From positions 28,409,070 through 28,473,069 of the forward strand of contig NC_080050.1 in NCBI RefSeq assembly GCF_026212465.1: a stretch of 64,000 nucleotides of DNA, given 5' to 3'. Position 1 is the stretch's first letter. Each line of letters opens with the position of its first letter. Source of the stretch: Amaranthus tricolor (taxonomy: Eukaryota; Streptophyta; Magnoliopsida; Caryophyllales; Amaranthaceae). A program made the position numbers and the translations under genes. Shown piece after piece: positions 1 to 11,587 of this stretch. The notes under the pieces are model-generated. The model searched no databases, was not told the DNA's origin, and saw only the letters and a program-made list of their open reading frames with translations.

Positions 1-2167
1 AAGGTTGAAGGAAAATGTCCATTTATCCATGATCCATCCAAAGTAGTGGTCTGCACTAAATTTTTGAATGGTTCATGTGCTGATCCGAACTGCAAATTGA
101 CTCACAAGGTCTATTGTATAATGCCCTTTGGCTGAAAGTATATAGAAGTAGATAGTTATTTTGGGTATATACCTAAGACTATTTCTGTGGTTTCTTTGCT
201 GCAGGTTATTCCTGATAGAATGCCTGATTGTTCTTTCTTTCTGCAAGGTTATCTTCTATCTATACATTTGTGTTTTTCTATATTTACTTTAGATGTTGTT
301 GACATCCTTTATTAACAGGTTTATGTTCTAATGAGAAATGTCCTTATCGACATGTGAGTGTGAATCCTAAAGCGTCAATATGTGAGAGCTTCCTTAGGGG
401 TTATTGTGCTGAAGGAAATGAGGTATCTCAATCACTTATGCTGTTTTATGCTTATTGTCATCTTTTTAGTTATTATATATTATAGGGAAATTCCATGTGG
501 TAACTCTGAATTTTTTTGCTTTTCCTCGTGGCAGACAAACCTTTTTTTTAATCCACGTGGTGATCTTCCCCTTCCAATTTTATCACGTGGTAAACAAAAA
601 GGAAGTTTTTTTTGTAAACTTTATGCTATTTTTACCCAACGAAATGACATTTTTTTTTCAAAAAAAGAAATGTCGTGATCACATGTTTTGAAATTCAGTC
701 GAAATAAATACTCAATTTTACCAAAAACTTAACATTTTGTCCACTACATAGAAAATTTGGAAGCTCAAGGTCATCACGTGGATTCAAAAAAACATTTGTG
801 GAAAGGCAAAAAAAACTTAGGGTTACCACGTGAAATTTCTCTATATTATATTATATTCATCCCTTTCTTCTAATTTTGTCAACATTTTTTCACTTTTGTC
901 AATTAGTACAATTTTACTCTAAGCTTTTACTATCCCATCATAACAAAATGTTAATCTAATCACGGTTTTTGTTAAACATGAATAAGCAGAACGACTATTA
1001 TAAAATTTTATGTTGTTAAGCCATACTCCCCTATTCTGTCCTATTCATGTCTTTTAAAATTCATAGTACAATATTTTCTATTAAAACTGTGGTGAAGGGA
1101 AACTTCTTGTTGCAGTTTTGACCGGATGTCCAGTGTTTTGAAAGCATTAAAAACCTTTACTAAAATGTTTACTTTATACATTGCATTTTCTTATAAGTTC
1201 TTTCTGTTCGTTCCTTACTAAAATGTTTTGTGTTTACACTATTAATACTTTGATGTCTTGAAATTTTATTTTTTAAAACAAGTACAACAAATTCAGTAAG
1301 CATTTATTTGCAGTAGTCTCGAACTCGTACTTGTCTCATCTCCTGGAAACTCTTTTTAGTGGCTAATTGACTTCGCCTTAGGTTAGGTTAAATATAGATG
1401 AGATTATGCGTATATGAACGCTTGGTAACCTTGGCTATGGCAGAATGCATCTATCTTGAGAAAGATGGGACCAAATCTTGTGAAGCAAGTTATATAAGCT
1501 CAATATTATCAGCAAATCTACTCTGTTGTGATTTATTAATAACCAACTTTCAAGGGATGGATAATTGATAAACTGTTGGGTGACCTCACAAGTCATAATG
1601 GTCTGTTTACAGATAGTCTACAGGCTTCTCAAGTTGTGTTATTAGGATTTATTATTTTATTTTAAATTATTTTCTCATTATCGGTTTCTTCAACCAAAAA
1701 TCTTGCGAGTGTCACATGTCGACTTACCTGATAGAAACAAGTAGAACAAATCTCTGTCTACAAACTTGCAGTGCCGGAAAAAGCACAGTTACAGCTGCCC
1801 CGATTTTGAAGCTTCTGGTAGCTGCCCTCAAGGTTCAAAATGCAAACTTTACCATCCGAAAAAGGGCAAGGCTAAGAGAAGGAAAGTTACGGAGGATCAG
1901 AAAAATGATAAAGGACGTTACTTTGGTTCGGGTGTCTCAGTTGCTGCTGATCCTGAGACAGGACCCACGCTTGTCGATTCACAAAAGGCCAACTTAGTTT
2001 TTGAAGAAGAATTGGGTGATTTTATCAGTCTTAATGTTATTGATGATGAAGAGGGAGAGAACAAATTGTGTAGTGAGCAGATGTTATCCGAGGATAACCC
2101 GTTGAGTACTCGGTTGGATAATCTTGATGAATTGATAAAGCCTTTTCGGATATTGGGTGGAGTTTGA
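1..2167 (+). CDS. CCCH zinc-finger protein, 3' part (C3H7/ZC3H3-like)
   Basis: This is the 3' end of a gene that starts left of the window. Exons are 1-108, 205-247, 319-422 and 1772-2167; all junctions are GT-AG, the reading frame is kept throughout, and the gene ends in TGA. The visible 216 residues carry a tandem CCCH array. A truncated finger ends C6PFIH. Complete fingers follow at C18-C26-C31-H35, C45-C53-C58-H62, C72-C80-C86-H90 and C94-C103-C109-H113. An acidic tail rich in E and D ends in FRILGGV. Tandem CCCH fingers of this spacing occur in ZC3H3-type nuclear proteins linked to mRNA 3' processing and export, and in Arabidopsis C3H7 (At1g21570). RNA binding is inferred from the family. 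The third finger is split by a 1.35-kb intron that carries a MITE. The family assignment is good; orthology is likely but unproved. Confidence 0.85.
485..841. mobile_element. MULE-type MITE in the C3H intron, TSD TATATTATA
   Basis: This 357-bp element has long inverted ends. The left end begins GGGAAATTCCATGTGGTAAC, and the reverse complement of the right end begins GAGAAATTTCACGTGGTAAC. The similarity continues inward for roughly 130 bp. Identical 9-bp flanks, TATATTATA, lie at 476-484 and 842-850. A 9-bp duplication is typical of Mutator-like insertion, although this one is AT-rich. The element carries no protein. It holds four CACGTG G-boxes at 554-559, 584-589, 775-780 and 827-832. A related pair of ends flanks 21451-22830. 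Confidence 0.8.
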
Positions 2168-3532
2168 AGAAATCTATAGGAATTCTGGATCATTTATAGT
2201 ATAGTAGTCATACTCATTAGGGACATGAATCATGTTGCATTTCATCTGTAATTCTGTAAATTTGTCACTTTTGCCATTTGTAAAACTTATTTTCTTCTAA
2301 AATGTAAATTGTAATCTGATAGTTGATAACAGTTGTACTCTTACACTGAAATAGAAAATATTTTATTTGATTTGTAGAAATGATGTATGTGTTGATCTTG
2401 TTTTTAGTTTTTGTGTATTGGATGAAGAGGAAGTATTTCTTAAAGGTGAATTAATCGCAACATTCTATTATAGAATTGAAGCATCATAATCACTTCTAAA
2501 ATGGTCCTTTCTCATAAAATTTGCTATATTTTCATTTTAATCTTGACTTCACATTCTTTCTTTTTTTTAATCCATTATATTTTATTTATTTTTTCATTTT
2601 ATTTTTACATTTCTTTCATTTTTTCATGAATTACTTCTTTTTTTTTTGTTTACTTTTTACCTTTTTTATCTTTTTTTTTTATTTGCTTAAATTTTATCCT
2701 AGTAAATGCTTATGGGATAGAGAGAGTAGCTCAAAGACAAGTAAATTTTATTTTAATTACTCCTTTCGTCCCAAATTCTTTGAACATGATATGAAGTTGC
2801 TGAAAGAAACTCAACATAACCTATTGACATAAATTACGAGCATACAAAACACTCGGTGAAAGTAAACCCAAATACTTGCCAAATAAAAAATTTACACAAA
2901 ATTCAAACTTATAATTATCATCAAATTGATCCAACTTCTATGAAGTCTCAACAATTTCGAGTCATGATATGTTTATCTTGCACGTATCGTCCTAAAATAA
3001 TATTTAAAGCTTTCATATATTCCCTATTACTCGTGTAAATAAAATCTATAGCAAAGAACCACCTCAAACTCTTTATTTAAACAATCCCAATTAAGTAAAA
3101 AATTTAATCTCATCATCTCGATCGCTTTTCCTATTGAAATCGATGAAAAATAAAGTATATTAACAAAAAATGAAATAAAAAAAAATAAATTAACTTAGTT
3201 AATTTAATCAACTGAATAAGTAAGGTTATAAGTCAATTAATTATAAGTGTTATTATATTTAAATTATAAAATTAGTTAATTAATGATGTGTTTATTAGAT
3301 ATAAAGGATTAATTAGTAAATTAAGAGTTTTAGGAAGTATAATTGAATAAGTGAACAATATAGAAAGTAATATTGGAAAATTTAATGCCTCATATTTGGA
3401 CAGCTTTGATGACATCCCTCCCCCACCTCAAAGGAATAATCTAATCTTATCAACAAAAAAGAGGACTTAAATTCATTGTGTCCAATAATACACTCAAAAA
3501 CATAATAACCATATCAACAAACTAACTACAGT
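2168..3532. other. Intergenic: 3' UTR of C3H gene and NdhM promoter region
   Basis: The first 200 bp or so look like 3' UTR and downstream sequence of the CCCH gene. A T/C-rich low-complexity tract follows at about 2550-2700. From 3040 to 3400 the sequence is AT-rich with no recognisable gene. The stretch before NdhM holds a reverse I-box core (GATAAG on the minus strand) at 3446-3451, a motif common in promoters of photosynthesis genes. No clear TATA box could be assigned. Confidence 0.5.
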
Positions 3533-4619
3533 ATGGCAACTACTTTTTCTTCCATCTTTTCAATACAACTACCCAATATTTCATGGAATAAAGGAAGCAA
3601 AAGAGTCCCACCAAAGAGATTCAGATTCTGTATTTCAGCTCAAGTGCAGGAAACCCAGCAAGTAAAGACCGAAAATGAAGCAGAAATGCCAGAGAAAATG
3701 AAGCAAGAAGACCTGAAAATGCCAAAACCGATTGAACCGCAAGTAAATGTGAAGAGCAGGAACTTGGCGCGAGAATATGGAGGACAGTGGCTGAGTAGTG
3801 TGACCAGGCATGTAAGGATCTACGCTGCCTATATTGATCCAGAAACCTGCGCCATGGATCAATCTCAGTTGGATAAACTGACACTTATTCTTGATCCTAC
3901 TGATGAATTTTTGTGGACGGATGAAACCTGCAATAAGGTTTACGTTTACTTTCAAGAACTCGTTGATAATTACGAGGTTGGATTTCTTCTCTTGTTATAG
4001 TATTGCAATCAATATTGTTAGACTATGTTTAACATGAATGCAAATTCAATTCAAACGGTACAAAGATGTTCAAAAATTAGCTCAGATAATCAAAGATTAC
4101 TGGTCTAATTTCAACTAATTCACTACTTTCTTTATGAAATGAGGGTTACAAGTGTGTTTAAAATTAGTAACCTATGACAGTGGGATATGGGGATGAGAAT
4201 TATTTGCCAATTACAGCCATGTAATTTGATCATTTTGGTTTTTACGAACACATAATTTGAACAACATACCATTACCCCTAACACCAAAAAATGGCTCCCA
4301 AGTAAGTGAGGTTTAGGAGGATCGGATATACGCAATCTTACCCTTGTTAGTAATAATACTCCTAAATAACTCAAGTTTGGTATGTTACTGGTGCACTAGT
4401 GTTGTTGAAAACTCTAACAATCTAAATTTAATCATAAAACAGGGTGCAGCTCTGACTGAATACACGCTCCGCCTTATCGGGTCAGATATAGAGCATTACA
4501 TAAGAAAGATGTTGTATGATGGTGAGATCAAATACAACATGAATTCAAGAGTGTTGAACTTCAGCATGGGAAAACCACGGATGAAATTCAACGGTAATGA
4601 GCTTCCAGACGTGCAGTAA
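3533..4619 (+). CDS. ndhM: NDH complex subunit M, chloroplastic
   Basis: The gene has two exons, 3533-3976 and 4443-4619, joined in phase 0 after ...LVDNYE, and encodes 206 residues. Residues 1 to about 36 form a Ser/Thr- and basic-rich plastid transit peptide with a possible cut near C33-I-S-A. A charged linker rich in E, K and P follows. The conserved NdhM core starts at LAREYGGQWLSS and continues through RHVRIYAAYIDPETC, KLTLILDP and TEYTLRLIGSDIEHYIRKM to FSMGKPRMKFN near the C-terminus. NdhM is a nuclear-encoded subunit of the peripheral arm (subcomplex A) of the thylakoid NDH complex, which passes electrons from ferredoxin to plastoquinone in cyclic electron flow around photosystem I. 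The length and near-identical core make the call firm. The intron carries an Au-SINE-like tract. Confidence 0.96.
4262..4372 (+). repeat. Au-SINE-like 3' segment in the NdhM intron
   Basis: The phrase GGATATACGCAATCTTACCC at 4323-4342, preceded by CCAAGTAAGTGAGGTTTAGG, resembles the widespread Au SINE tail seen in many plants. It is degenerate and its boundaries are uncertain. A second, independent copy of the same phrase lies at about 4.07-4.13 kb past the 50-kb mark (54045-54130). Confidence 0.5.
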
Positions 4620-7600
4620 TAGCAAGAATCAGAAAATGGTATTTTCTGATTTCATTTTTAGGCCACTTCTTATGCATCTTTCTTTTAAATAGCTAATCTA
4701 AGAGGCAGAAAAAGCATGTTGATGGGGTTTTGTTACAGGAAGCACAAGGTCAAATTTACTAGAGTTGTTAGTCAACCAAGATTCAGAATTTGCTCCGATG
4801 GTTATACTTCAAAAACAGGAAGAAAGAAAAACACCAAAAATAAAAACACACAAGATAACTATTACCTCCAGAGTCCAGATACATGTTGCATATTCATACG
4901 AGATTTAAGTGCTTCCACAATTGTTTGTAACTTGCACCATAAATGCACAAATTTGAGAGAGAAAATGGTTCAAGCTTGGGGTTGTAGAGTTGCTTCTTTA
5001 TTTCAGAACTGTAACAGGTTACTCAACTCAATGTAATGCCTACTATAGAGGGGCAAACATTACATAGAACTTAAACTTTCACCTAATACGATTATCCTTT
5101 TCCATGGTGTTTCTAGGTTCTATAACTCTATTAATACTACATATGAAAATTGGGAACCTTGAGAGAACTAATTCTGTGTGCATTTTTCATCTAGTGGATA
5201 GAATATATCCCTCATATCATCTAATAAAGCGTTCGAATGTTTTGCATGATTTCAGATGTGAACCAGAGGGCTGATGTATCCAAATCTCAGTTGAAAGTAG
5301 AATCCCAACTCTGGAAAATTGTTCATCAAGTAGAAAATTCAAAAGTTCATATTGTACTTTTGATCCTGAATATACATGTGTATATGCCATATTCATTGCC
5401 ATGGTTTAAACTATTCAAGATAATGGTGGCATTGTCTTTCATGGTGCCCTATTACTGTCTTTTTAAACTATTCAAAAGGACTAATTGTACTATTGATCCT
5501 GAATATACATGTGTATATGCCATACTACTGTCTTTTTTATCAAAGAAGCATAATGGTAATACTTCAACTAATAGTTAGTTTTTACCAAGGAAGCCAAAAA
5601 ATAAGTTCCCCTCCTCCCATGGTGCCCCCCATACCCTAAACCCCTCTTCATTGAGGAAAAGGGGAAGAACATTTAGCAAATTATTCCACTCTATCTTAAT
5701 GGAAAACTAATGGCATTAAGATGAGAAAGAAACTTAACCAAAAGTTTTAAGTAAATTGGATATTTCATAGTAGTTTCAATGTTTGTGAACCTTCTATTTC
5801 AACTATAAGGTTGTAATATAATAAGATAATATTCACAATACTATTTTATTCTTAGTATTTTTGTAAATCTTTAGATTGCGAAAATAATTACTTTGAGGCT
5901 ATTTGGTAAAATAGCAAAATAGGTTATTGAGCAATTTTAACTTATTTTTGATACAAATAGAAGATTGAACGATTAAACCAGTCTCTGCTAATGTTTGGTA
6001 ATTAGCTGGTTGAAACAACTTATTTATATGAATAAGCTGTTTTTGAACAACCTGCTTATAACAGCGGGTTTAAAACATTTGGTCAAACCAATTAATAAAA
6101 TCAGTTGATCAAATCAGCCACTATACCAGCTATCAACTATTAGTCATTTGTCAAACAGTCCTTTGTAATATCCTTTTAGCCAAAACATAGGTTTCATACA
6201 TATCTTTATATTCTCTATATATTAAACTTAATGAAACATTCCAAGGCTAAATATCAAAAAGAATCATAAATTAATATCAACAAGATCATACATCTACAAT
6301 ATAGTAGAGTATTTGACAAATTGATGGAAATTGCAACTTCCTTGGTTACTTCCTTAGCCACACTCCCGTGATTCATTTTTGGACTACCATATAATAAAAT
6401 CCTAAACCATAAAACCTAGAAACTTGTCCTAATATTCATCCCATACTTTATATAAATACAAGACATCATAAACAATACATCTCACTTTCATAAGCCATCC
6501 CAACTCTCCAAGGCCACAAAGTCCTCCAACCAATTTCGTCCCACTTTTTATTTAGTCTGTTTTATTAAATTTAATTATGATTCACATTATTTTTTTTAAT
6601 TTTTATTTGCACATTTAACTTACATTTTTATGTCATTCACATATTTTTTTCAGTTACAGGTGCAAAATTACTGTATTCATTTTTCTTAATTTTCTTACCA
6701 AATGGGCAAAATAAATGGGTAGAAATTGAGAGAGTATTATTCTAAACTTTCTAGATACTGTTGCCATACGTGGATGTATAACTTCGTCATCTTTACATTC
6801 TTTTATTCTACCCTTTCTTCAACGTAATAGCCAGGGTCATTTGACATATTTTAACACAATATTGACCCTCCAAAGCTCAAATTTCCTCTCCATAATATAT
6901 TCATTAAAATAATATCAAAATCTCATATACAACACTGCAAATAGAATTTATAAGTAATATTTTACAAAAGGTAAGTAGTAATAAAAATATGGAGACAACT
7001 ATTTAAATTATTTCATACAAAAGCCATTTGAATTAAAAATGTGGATATGCAGCATTACCCCACCTTTGTATTACATGTCACGAAGTATTCCACTTTGATA
7101 TAATGGGTGAATGAGATTCAAACTTGTAATCTTCTGTTACGTTGGCTTCTGATACCATATCAAAAAATCAATTTAACTAAAAGATTAAGTTCATAGTTAA
7201 GACTTATTCAAGATGTCACATCATCTAACAGAAAGATATATGTCTAAACACCAAGTCACAAATACAACTTAGAGTTCGGTGGTTGGTCACTTGTTTTGTT
7301 TGTATGTGTAATGCACCAACTTAATTATTATTTTTCTGTGCTATATGTAACAAAAATATAATTGATAAAATTATAATCAAATGAGCATTAATATACAAAC
7401 TCTAACCTAACTTCCCCTTTTACAATTAACAACAATGTGAAAATAATCCCAAACAATTAAACATAATACATGCATGAACCTAACACCATACTTTTAAACA
7501 TATCACTTTCCTCATTATCTGGTTTACGTACAAGTACGGACTTAAGGTACAAAATGAAATTTGTTCAAAAAATATAAATTTCAGGGAAATTTAATTAATA

Positions 7601-7760
7601 AATTAATCAAAAAGAATATTTTTTTTAAGGGAGAATGGAGAAATTTGTATTCTTGTACGTTTCATCATTCATCGTCTATATCTATGAAACTTCCATCCAC
7701 CTTCATGTTCCAAAATCAACTTCTTACAATTTCCTACACTCATTTGTATAAATTAAGCAT
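4620..7760. other. Intergenic: NdhM 3' region, duplications, SINE- and MITE-like tracts
   Basis: No protein gene was recognised in these 3.1 kb. A 31-bp tract beginning TGATCCTGAATATACATGTG occurs exactly at 5361-5391 and again at 5494-5524, which indicates a local duplication of about 130 bp. At about 5885-6170 the two ends show weak inverted similarity (TTACTTTGAGGCTATTTGG against the complement of the right end), as in a decayed MITE. At 7085-7225 lies a SINE-like tract containing TTCTGATACCAT. The rest is AT-rich. Confidence 0.45.
7085..7225 (+). repeat. SINE-like dispersed repeat (CTTCTGATACCAT family), copy 1
   Basis: A tract with ATTCAAACTTGTAATCTTC, then TTGGCTTCTGATACCAT and TTAACTAAAAGATTAAG, matches a dispersed plant repeat type. 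A second copy with the same order of phrases lies at about 43930-44055, and a partial relative lies near 35325-35365. The order resembles a tRNA-like box B followed by a SINE body, but the ends were not resolved. Confidence 0.4.
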
Positions 7761-7768
7761 TATATATA
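7761..7768 (+). promoter_or_regulatory. Candidate TATA box for the CML gene
   Basis: TATATATA lies 78 bp before the first ATG and 93 bp before the better second ATG. This is a sensible distance for a plant gene with a short 5' leader. A second candidate, TATAAATT, lies 15 bp upstream. Confidence 0.5.
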
Positions 7769-7838
7769 GCCATTCTTATTGAATATCAAAACTCACATCA
7801 AAAACTAAAAACCTAACATAAAATCTCCTTAGTTTTCT

Positions 7839-8333
7839 ATGTTTTGTGTCACCATGTCTCCTCTCAACTCATCCGATGCTCGACTAATTTTCGAGTCCCT
7901 CGACCAAAACAACGATGGACTACTGAGTCTCGAGGAGCTGGTATGGCTCCTCGAGAAAACAGGTGTTCATACTAGTGAAGATGAACTCACTTCGCTAGTT
8001 GGCCTAAATGGTTTAGATTTTGATGATTTTTTTTGCTTTTACGACTCATTAATATTGAAAACTAATGATAATAATGGTAGAAATGGTGTTAAAAATGATA
8101 TCGATGATAATGATCAAGACGAGGATGAAGAGTTGAGAAAGGCCTTCAAGGTGTTTGATTTGAATGGGGATGGATTTATATCATCCCAAGAACTTCAAAA
8201 TGTGCTTTGGAAATTAGGAATGTGGGAAAAATATGGTGGGTTAGATTGTGAAAGAATTATACGTAAATTTGATGTTAATTGTGATGGTTTTGTAGATTTT
8301 GATGAATTTAAGGGAATGATGCTTGCACATTGA
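7839..8333 (+). CDS. EF-hand calmodulin-like calcium-binding protein (CML44-like)
   Basis: This is an intronless gene of 164 codons. Three canonical 12-residue EF-hand loops are visible: DQNNDGLLSLEE (22-33), DLNGDGFISSQE (107-118) and DVNCDGFVDFDE (145-156). The second hand, around LNGLDFDDFF, has lost its acidic ligands. Hands 2 and 3 are separated by an Asn/Asp-rich linker at about 76-98. The protein should bind calcium and relay calcium signals to partners. The intronless form and size fit plant CML proteins, and the sequence is closest in feel to CML44 (At1g21550). The start is uncertain. The ATG at 7839 has a poor context, whereas the in-frame ATG at 7854 (CACCATGTC) has A at -3 and would give 159 residues. 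The neighbouring C3H7-like gene supports the CML44 identity. Confidence 0.9.
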   Translation: MFCVTMSPLNSSDARLIFESLDQNNDGLLSLEELVWLLEKTGVHTSEDELTSLVGLNGLDFDDFFCFYDSLILKTNDNNGRNGVKNDIDDNDQDEDEELRKAFKVFDLNGDGFISSQELQNVLWKLGMWEKYGGLDCERIIRKFDVNCDGFVDFDEFKGMMLAH

Positions 8334-9807
8334 ACTTTTAAACTATTTAATGTTCATTGCTTGGTTATTAATTTATTAGCTTTTCTAATGAAATTATATT
8401 CTATGATTTTTTTTTCATTATTTTGCATGTTTCAATTGCTTACTTGCATTGCTATCCATAGTCCATAAGATAAAGCATTAAAATTGAAGGTTATCCACAT
8501 TTTGTTGAGGGTTTAAATAAAGTCCAATATTGGCATATAAATATTCCTTTTATCTAAAGAGATAAGTTGCAATCAATAAGACCCTAAATTTAAAAATATT
8601 TAAATTTATGTATATACCAACTATACATATAATATATATATGATACGACCACATCTTGTATGAGATTGTGTTTTCATAATGAGATATGTCTATATAATTA
8701 GCTAATTTTTTAAATTGATTATTTTAACATTATAACTCATCATTTTAATTGGATGTGATCACTTTAAAACTGTAATTTTTATTGAGTCAGTTCAATAATA
8801 ATAGTTGGTATTGTCACATTTGAGAATATGGAACAGGAACAACTTATTGTTATTTTCTTGAGTATTTGTAGATAATTTCGGTGAATATTCAGTGAAAAAT
8901 GAAATTTTCGAAACGACTTGTTCATGTACCATCTATTTTGACCAGCTTTTATAATAGTGCTAACAAAAAGTAATTGAATCATTTTTGTCTTGTGTATTTT
9001 TATGTTGTATTGTCTTGTCGTATTTTTGTTTTGTCTTGTTTTTCTTTCCTTTCCATTGCAGATTATTCTCAAGTCTAGAAACTCTTTGATCGTATTTTTT
9101 TAGGGTATGATTTATCATCTTTTATTTCTCTTTGGACTTATTAAAGTTTTTTTTAGGGTATGATTATAGTTTTTATTACATTTGACTTAGTAATCCACAT
9201 GTCCCTAAGAAATTATCATATATATTTTTTGTCGTTAGTTTGTATTTTGTTCTCGTTCATCCATTTTAGATATTTTTAAATTATTCACACAAGTCAAATA
9301 ATCATATCTTAATTTTTTGAAGTATGTAATATAAAATTGTATTAATTTCTTGTGATAATGATATTGTGCTTATTCTACAAGTTCCGCAAATATTGGAGTT
9401 TGTAAAAAACGTAGAATATGACAAATTGAAGAATCATATTGCGTGACCAATAACCAAATTTTAATGGAGTTTAGGTAAATCTGTTAATTTAATAAATTAT
9501 TTTAATGTGGGATGATTTGATAAAGAAAGAATTTTATTTATTTTTATCTTGCATATTTTATTTGTTTTTTTGTCTTTTTATGGTGATTTATAAATCACTG
9601 TTATTGACTGAAAATTTCTATATTTTAGTCCAATCAAAATACAAAATTAGATTGGGTGATTGTGGATGTTTGATTAGTAAGTTAGAGAAATTTTATAGGC
9701 AAAAAATAAAAAAAATAATAAAAAAAAAAATCTACTCTTTGAGTGCTGATTAGACCTATACAAAGGGTAAGGGCTCTTGGGGGCCCTAGATAACCTATCA
9801 CATAGGA
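8334..9807. other. Intergenic between CML gene and MULE
   Basis: The sequence is AT-rich and no gene was recognised. Around 8640-8760 there is a decayed repeat with CTTGTATGAGATTGTG and ATAATGAGATATG, which resembles the ends of the GAGACGGTCTC-type MITEs seen elsewhere in the window. Open frames here are low-complexity and lack coding character. Confidence 0.4.
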
Positions 9808-10187
9808 GTTTTAAAAGGGTGTTGCTATTTTTCGCCACCCCTTTTCATTTTTTCGCCACCCCCTCCAAAATTACTTAATTGCCCCTGAATTTAAAAGAAT
9901 TACAAAAATGCCATTGGAGTTAAAAAATAATTAATAAATGTAAATCACGCTTAATAAATGTAAATCACGCTTAATAACACTATTAAGAATTTAATGAGGA
10001 TGATTTGTCTATATATATCGAACTCTGAGATGCGTTTGAAATACGAATTGAAACACGGTACTATCTCACTAAAAACTGGTACTATCTCTCTAAAAAGTGT
10101 TAAAGAAGTTGTAAGGCGTAGTTGGTTGAATATGGCTAACGAAAGCGACTATGAGTCGGATGCGGTACGTAAAATTGCCGTTCGAAG

Positions 10188-10399
10188 AAAAAAAAAAAAA
10201 AAAAAAAAAAAAACAAGTCGCACAAATCTGGGCGACTGAACCATGGTCAAGTCGCACAAATCTGGGCGACTGAACCATGGTCCAATCGCACAAAACTGGG
10301 CGACTGAACCATGGTTCAGTCGCCCAGTTTTGTGCGACTAGACCATGGTTCAGTCGCCCAGATCTGTGCGACTGCTATTTTTTTTTTTTTTTTTTTTTT
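10188..10399. repeat. A-run / GTCGC hairpin array / T-run cassette (transposase intron)
   Basis: A run of 26 A (10188-10213) is followed by about five units of roughly 33 bp built on GTCGCACAAATCTGGGCGAC and joined by GAACCATGGT. A run of 22 T (10378-10399) closes the cassette. The first three units are direct repeats and the last two are inverted, so the whole block folds on itself around GAACCATGGTTC near 10308-10319. It lies in the predicted intron of the transposase gene. Confidence 0.85.
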
Positions 10400-10429
10400 A
10401 AATTTACGTATTAATGTATTTTTAAATTA

Positions 10430-10859
10430 TTATTATAATTATTGTTAGTATTATTATTGTTGTTGTCATTATTTTAATTTTTATTGTTGATATTTTTATT
10501 TTTTAAATTTTTTAATATTTTAATTTACGTAATTTATTTATTTATTATTGTTATAATTATTATTATTATTGTTGTATTTGTTGTTATTATTATTATTATT
10601 ATTGTTATTATTATTATTGTTATAACTATTATTTATTTATTTATTTATTATTGTTATAATTATTTATTTATTTATTATTGTTATAACTATTATTATTATT
10701 GTTATTATTTTTCTTGTCATTATTTATTTATTTTAAATGTTTTTAAATTTTTTTTGTTAACGTAATGTTTTTATTATTATTAAAATTATTATTGTTATTG
10801 TCATTATTAATTTGATTTATCGTTATCTATTTATTTATTAATATTATTATTATTATAAA

Positions 10860-10893
<34 letters not shown>

Positions 10894-10920
10894 GTTGTTG
10901 TTGTTGTTATTATTAATCCA
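10430..10920. repeat. TTA/TTG-rich low-complexity tract
   Basis: Nearly 500 bp consist of TTA, TTG and TTTA microsatellite-like repeats, including an uninterrupted TTA stretch near 10860-10893. The tract is inside the MULE, in the predicted transposase intron. Long open frames here only reflect the repeat. Confidence 0.85.
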
Positions 10921-11587
10921 AATATTATTATTGTAGTCATTAATGTACTTAATTTATATCATTTCAAATGTGCAGGGGTTTGAAAATTTTGGAGACAACG
11001 TAGACTACTCCGTTAGCTTTGTTACGGATAGGGAATTTATCTCCATAGATGAGTTACATAGTTGGGCCGATGCGATAGCAATTACAATCGGTTTTCTATT
11101 TACACGTGCTTCTTATAAAAAGAAAGAAGGACGTTCCAGAGTTAGTTGTTATTTAAGATGTCACCGCTATGGTAAACTTAGGGGTGATGTAGATAATGTA
11201 GATAATGCTGCCCGACCTGGTTCTAAAAGTAGGAGTTGTGGGCGTAAATTTATGATTGTAGGAAGTAGTCGTAAACCAGGAGAAAGACCTTGAACGGTAA
11301 GGGTGTGTCCTGGTGAAAAGGGAAAACATAACCACCCGTTCTTGGTGTACAGAGATGGTCATGTAAGGGCGAGGATTAATGTAGATATTCGGGAGCACAT
11401 ACGACAGCTTAGTGCAACCGGAATGCAGCCGGCCTTTATTATGAATTCTATTAGAGATAATTTTCCTGGTTTTTATGCTAGTATGAATCAGATATATAAT
11501 ATTAGGCAATCAATAAGGAGAGATGAAATGGAGGGCAGGACTCCCCTTCAACACTGTCTTCATATGGCCACAGAACATAATTACCTC

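Larger units (their letters stand above)
10132..11584 (+). pseudogene. MULE transposase N-terminal fragment, nonsense-broken
   Basis: A two-exon model fits well. Exon 10132-10164 encodes MANESDYESDA with donor GCG|GTACGT. The second exon starts at 10976 after TGCAG and continues in phase 0 with GFENFGDNVDY. The product shows the FAR1/MULE-type zinc domain: CYLRCHRYG, then SCGRKF, then HNHPF. A helical segment leads to IYNIRQSIRRDE and ends HCLHMATEHNYL. An in-frame TGA at 11291-11293 lies where the family usually has tryptophan, so a TGG to TGA change is likely. The frame continues afterwards. Everything downstream, including the DDE catalytic core, is missing. Its role was transposition; this copy cannot make a working enzyme. 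Confidence 0.75.

Noticed and set aside
2521..2832. Phe-rich 103-codon frame
   Set aside because: It starts with a non-ATG codon and reflects a T-rich tract.
10214..10375. CRISPR-like array of about 33-bp repeats
   Set aside because: The units carry no unique spacers, they invert halfway and lie in a plant transposon intron. It is a palindromic repeat, not a CRISPR locus.
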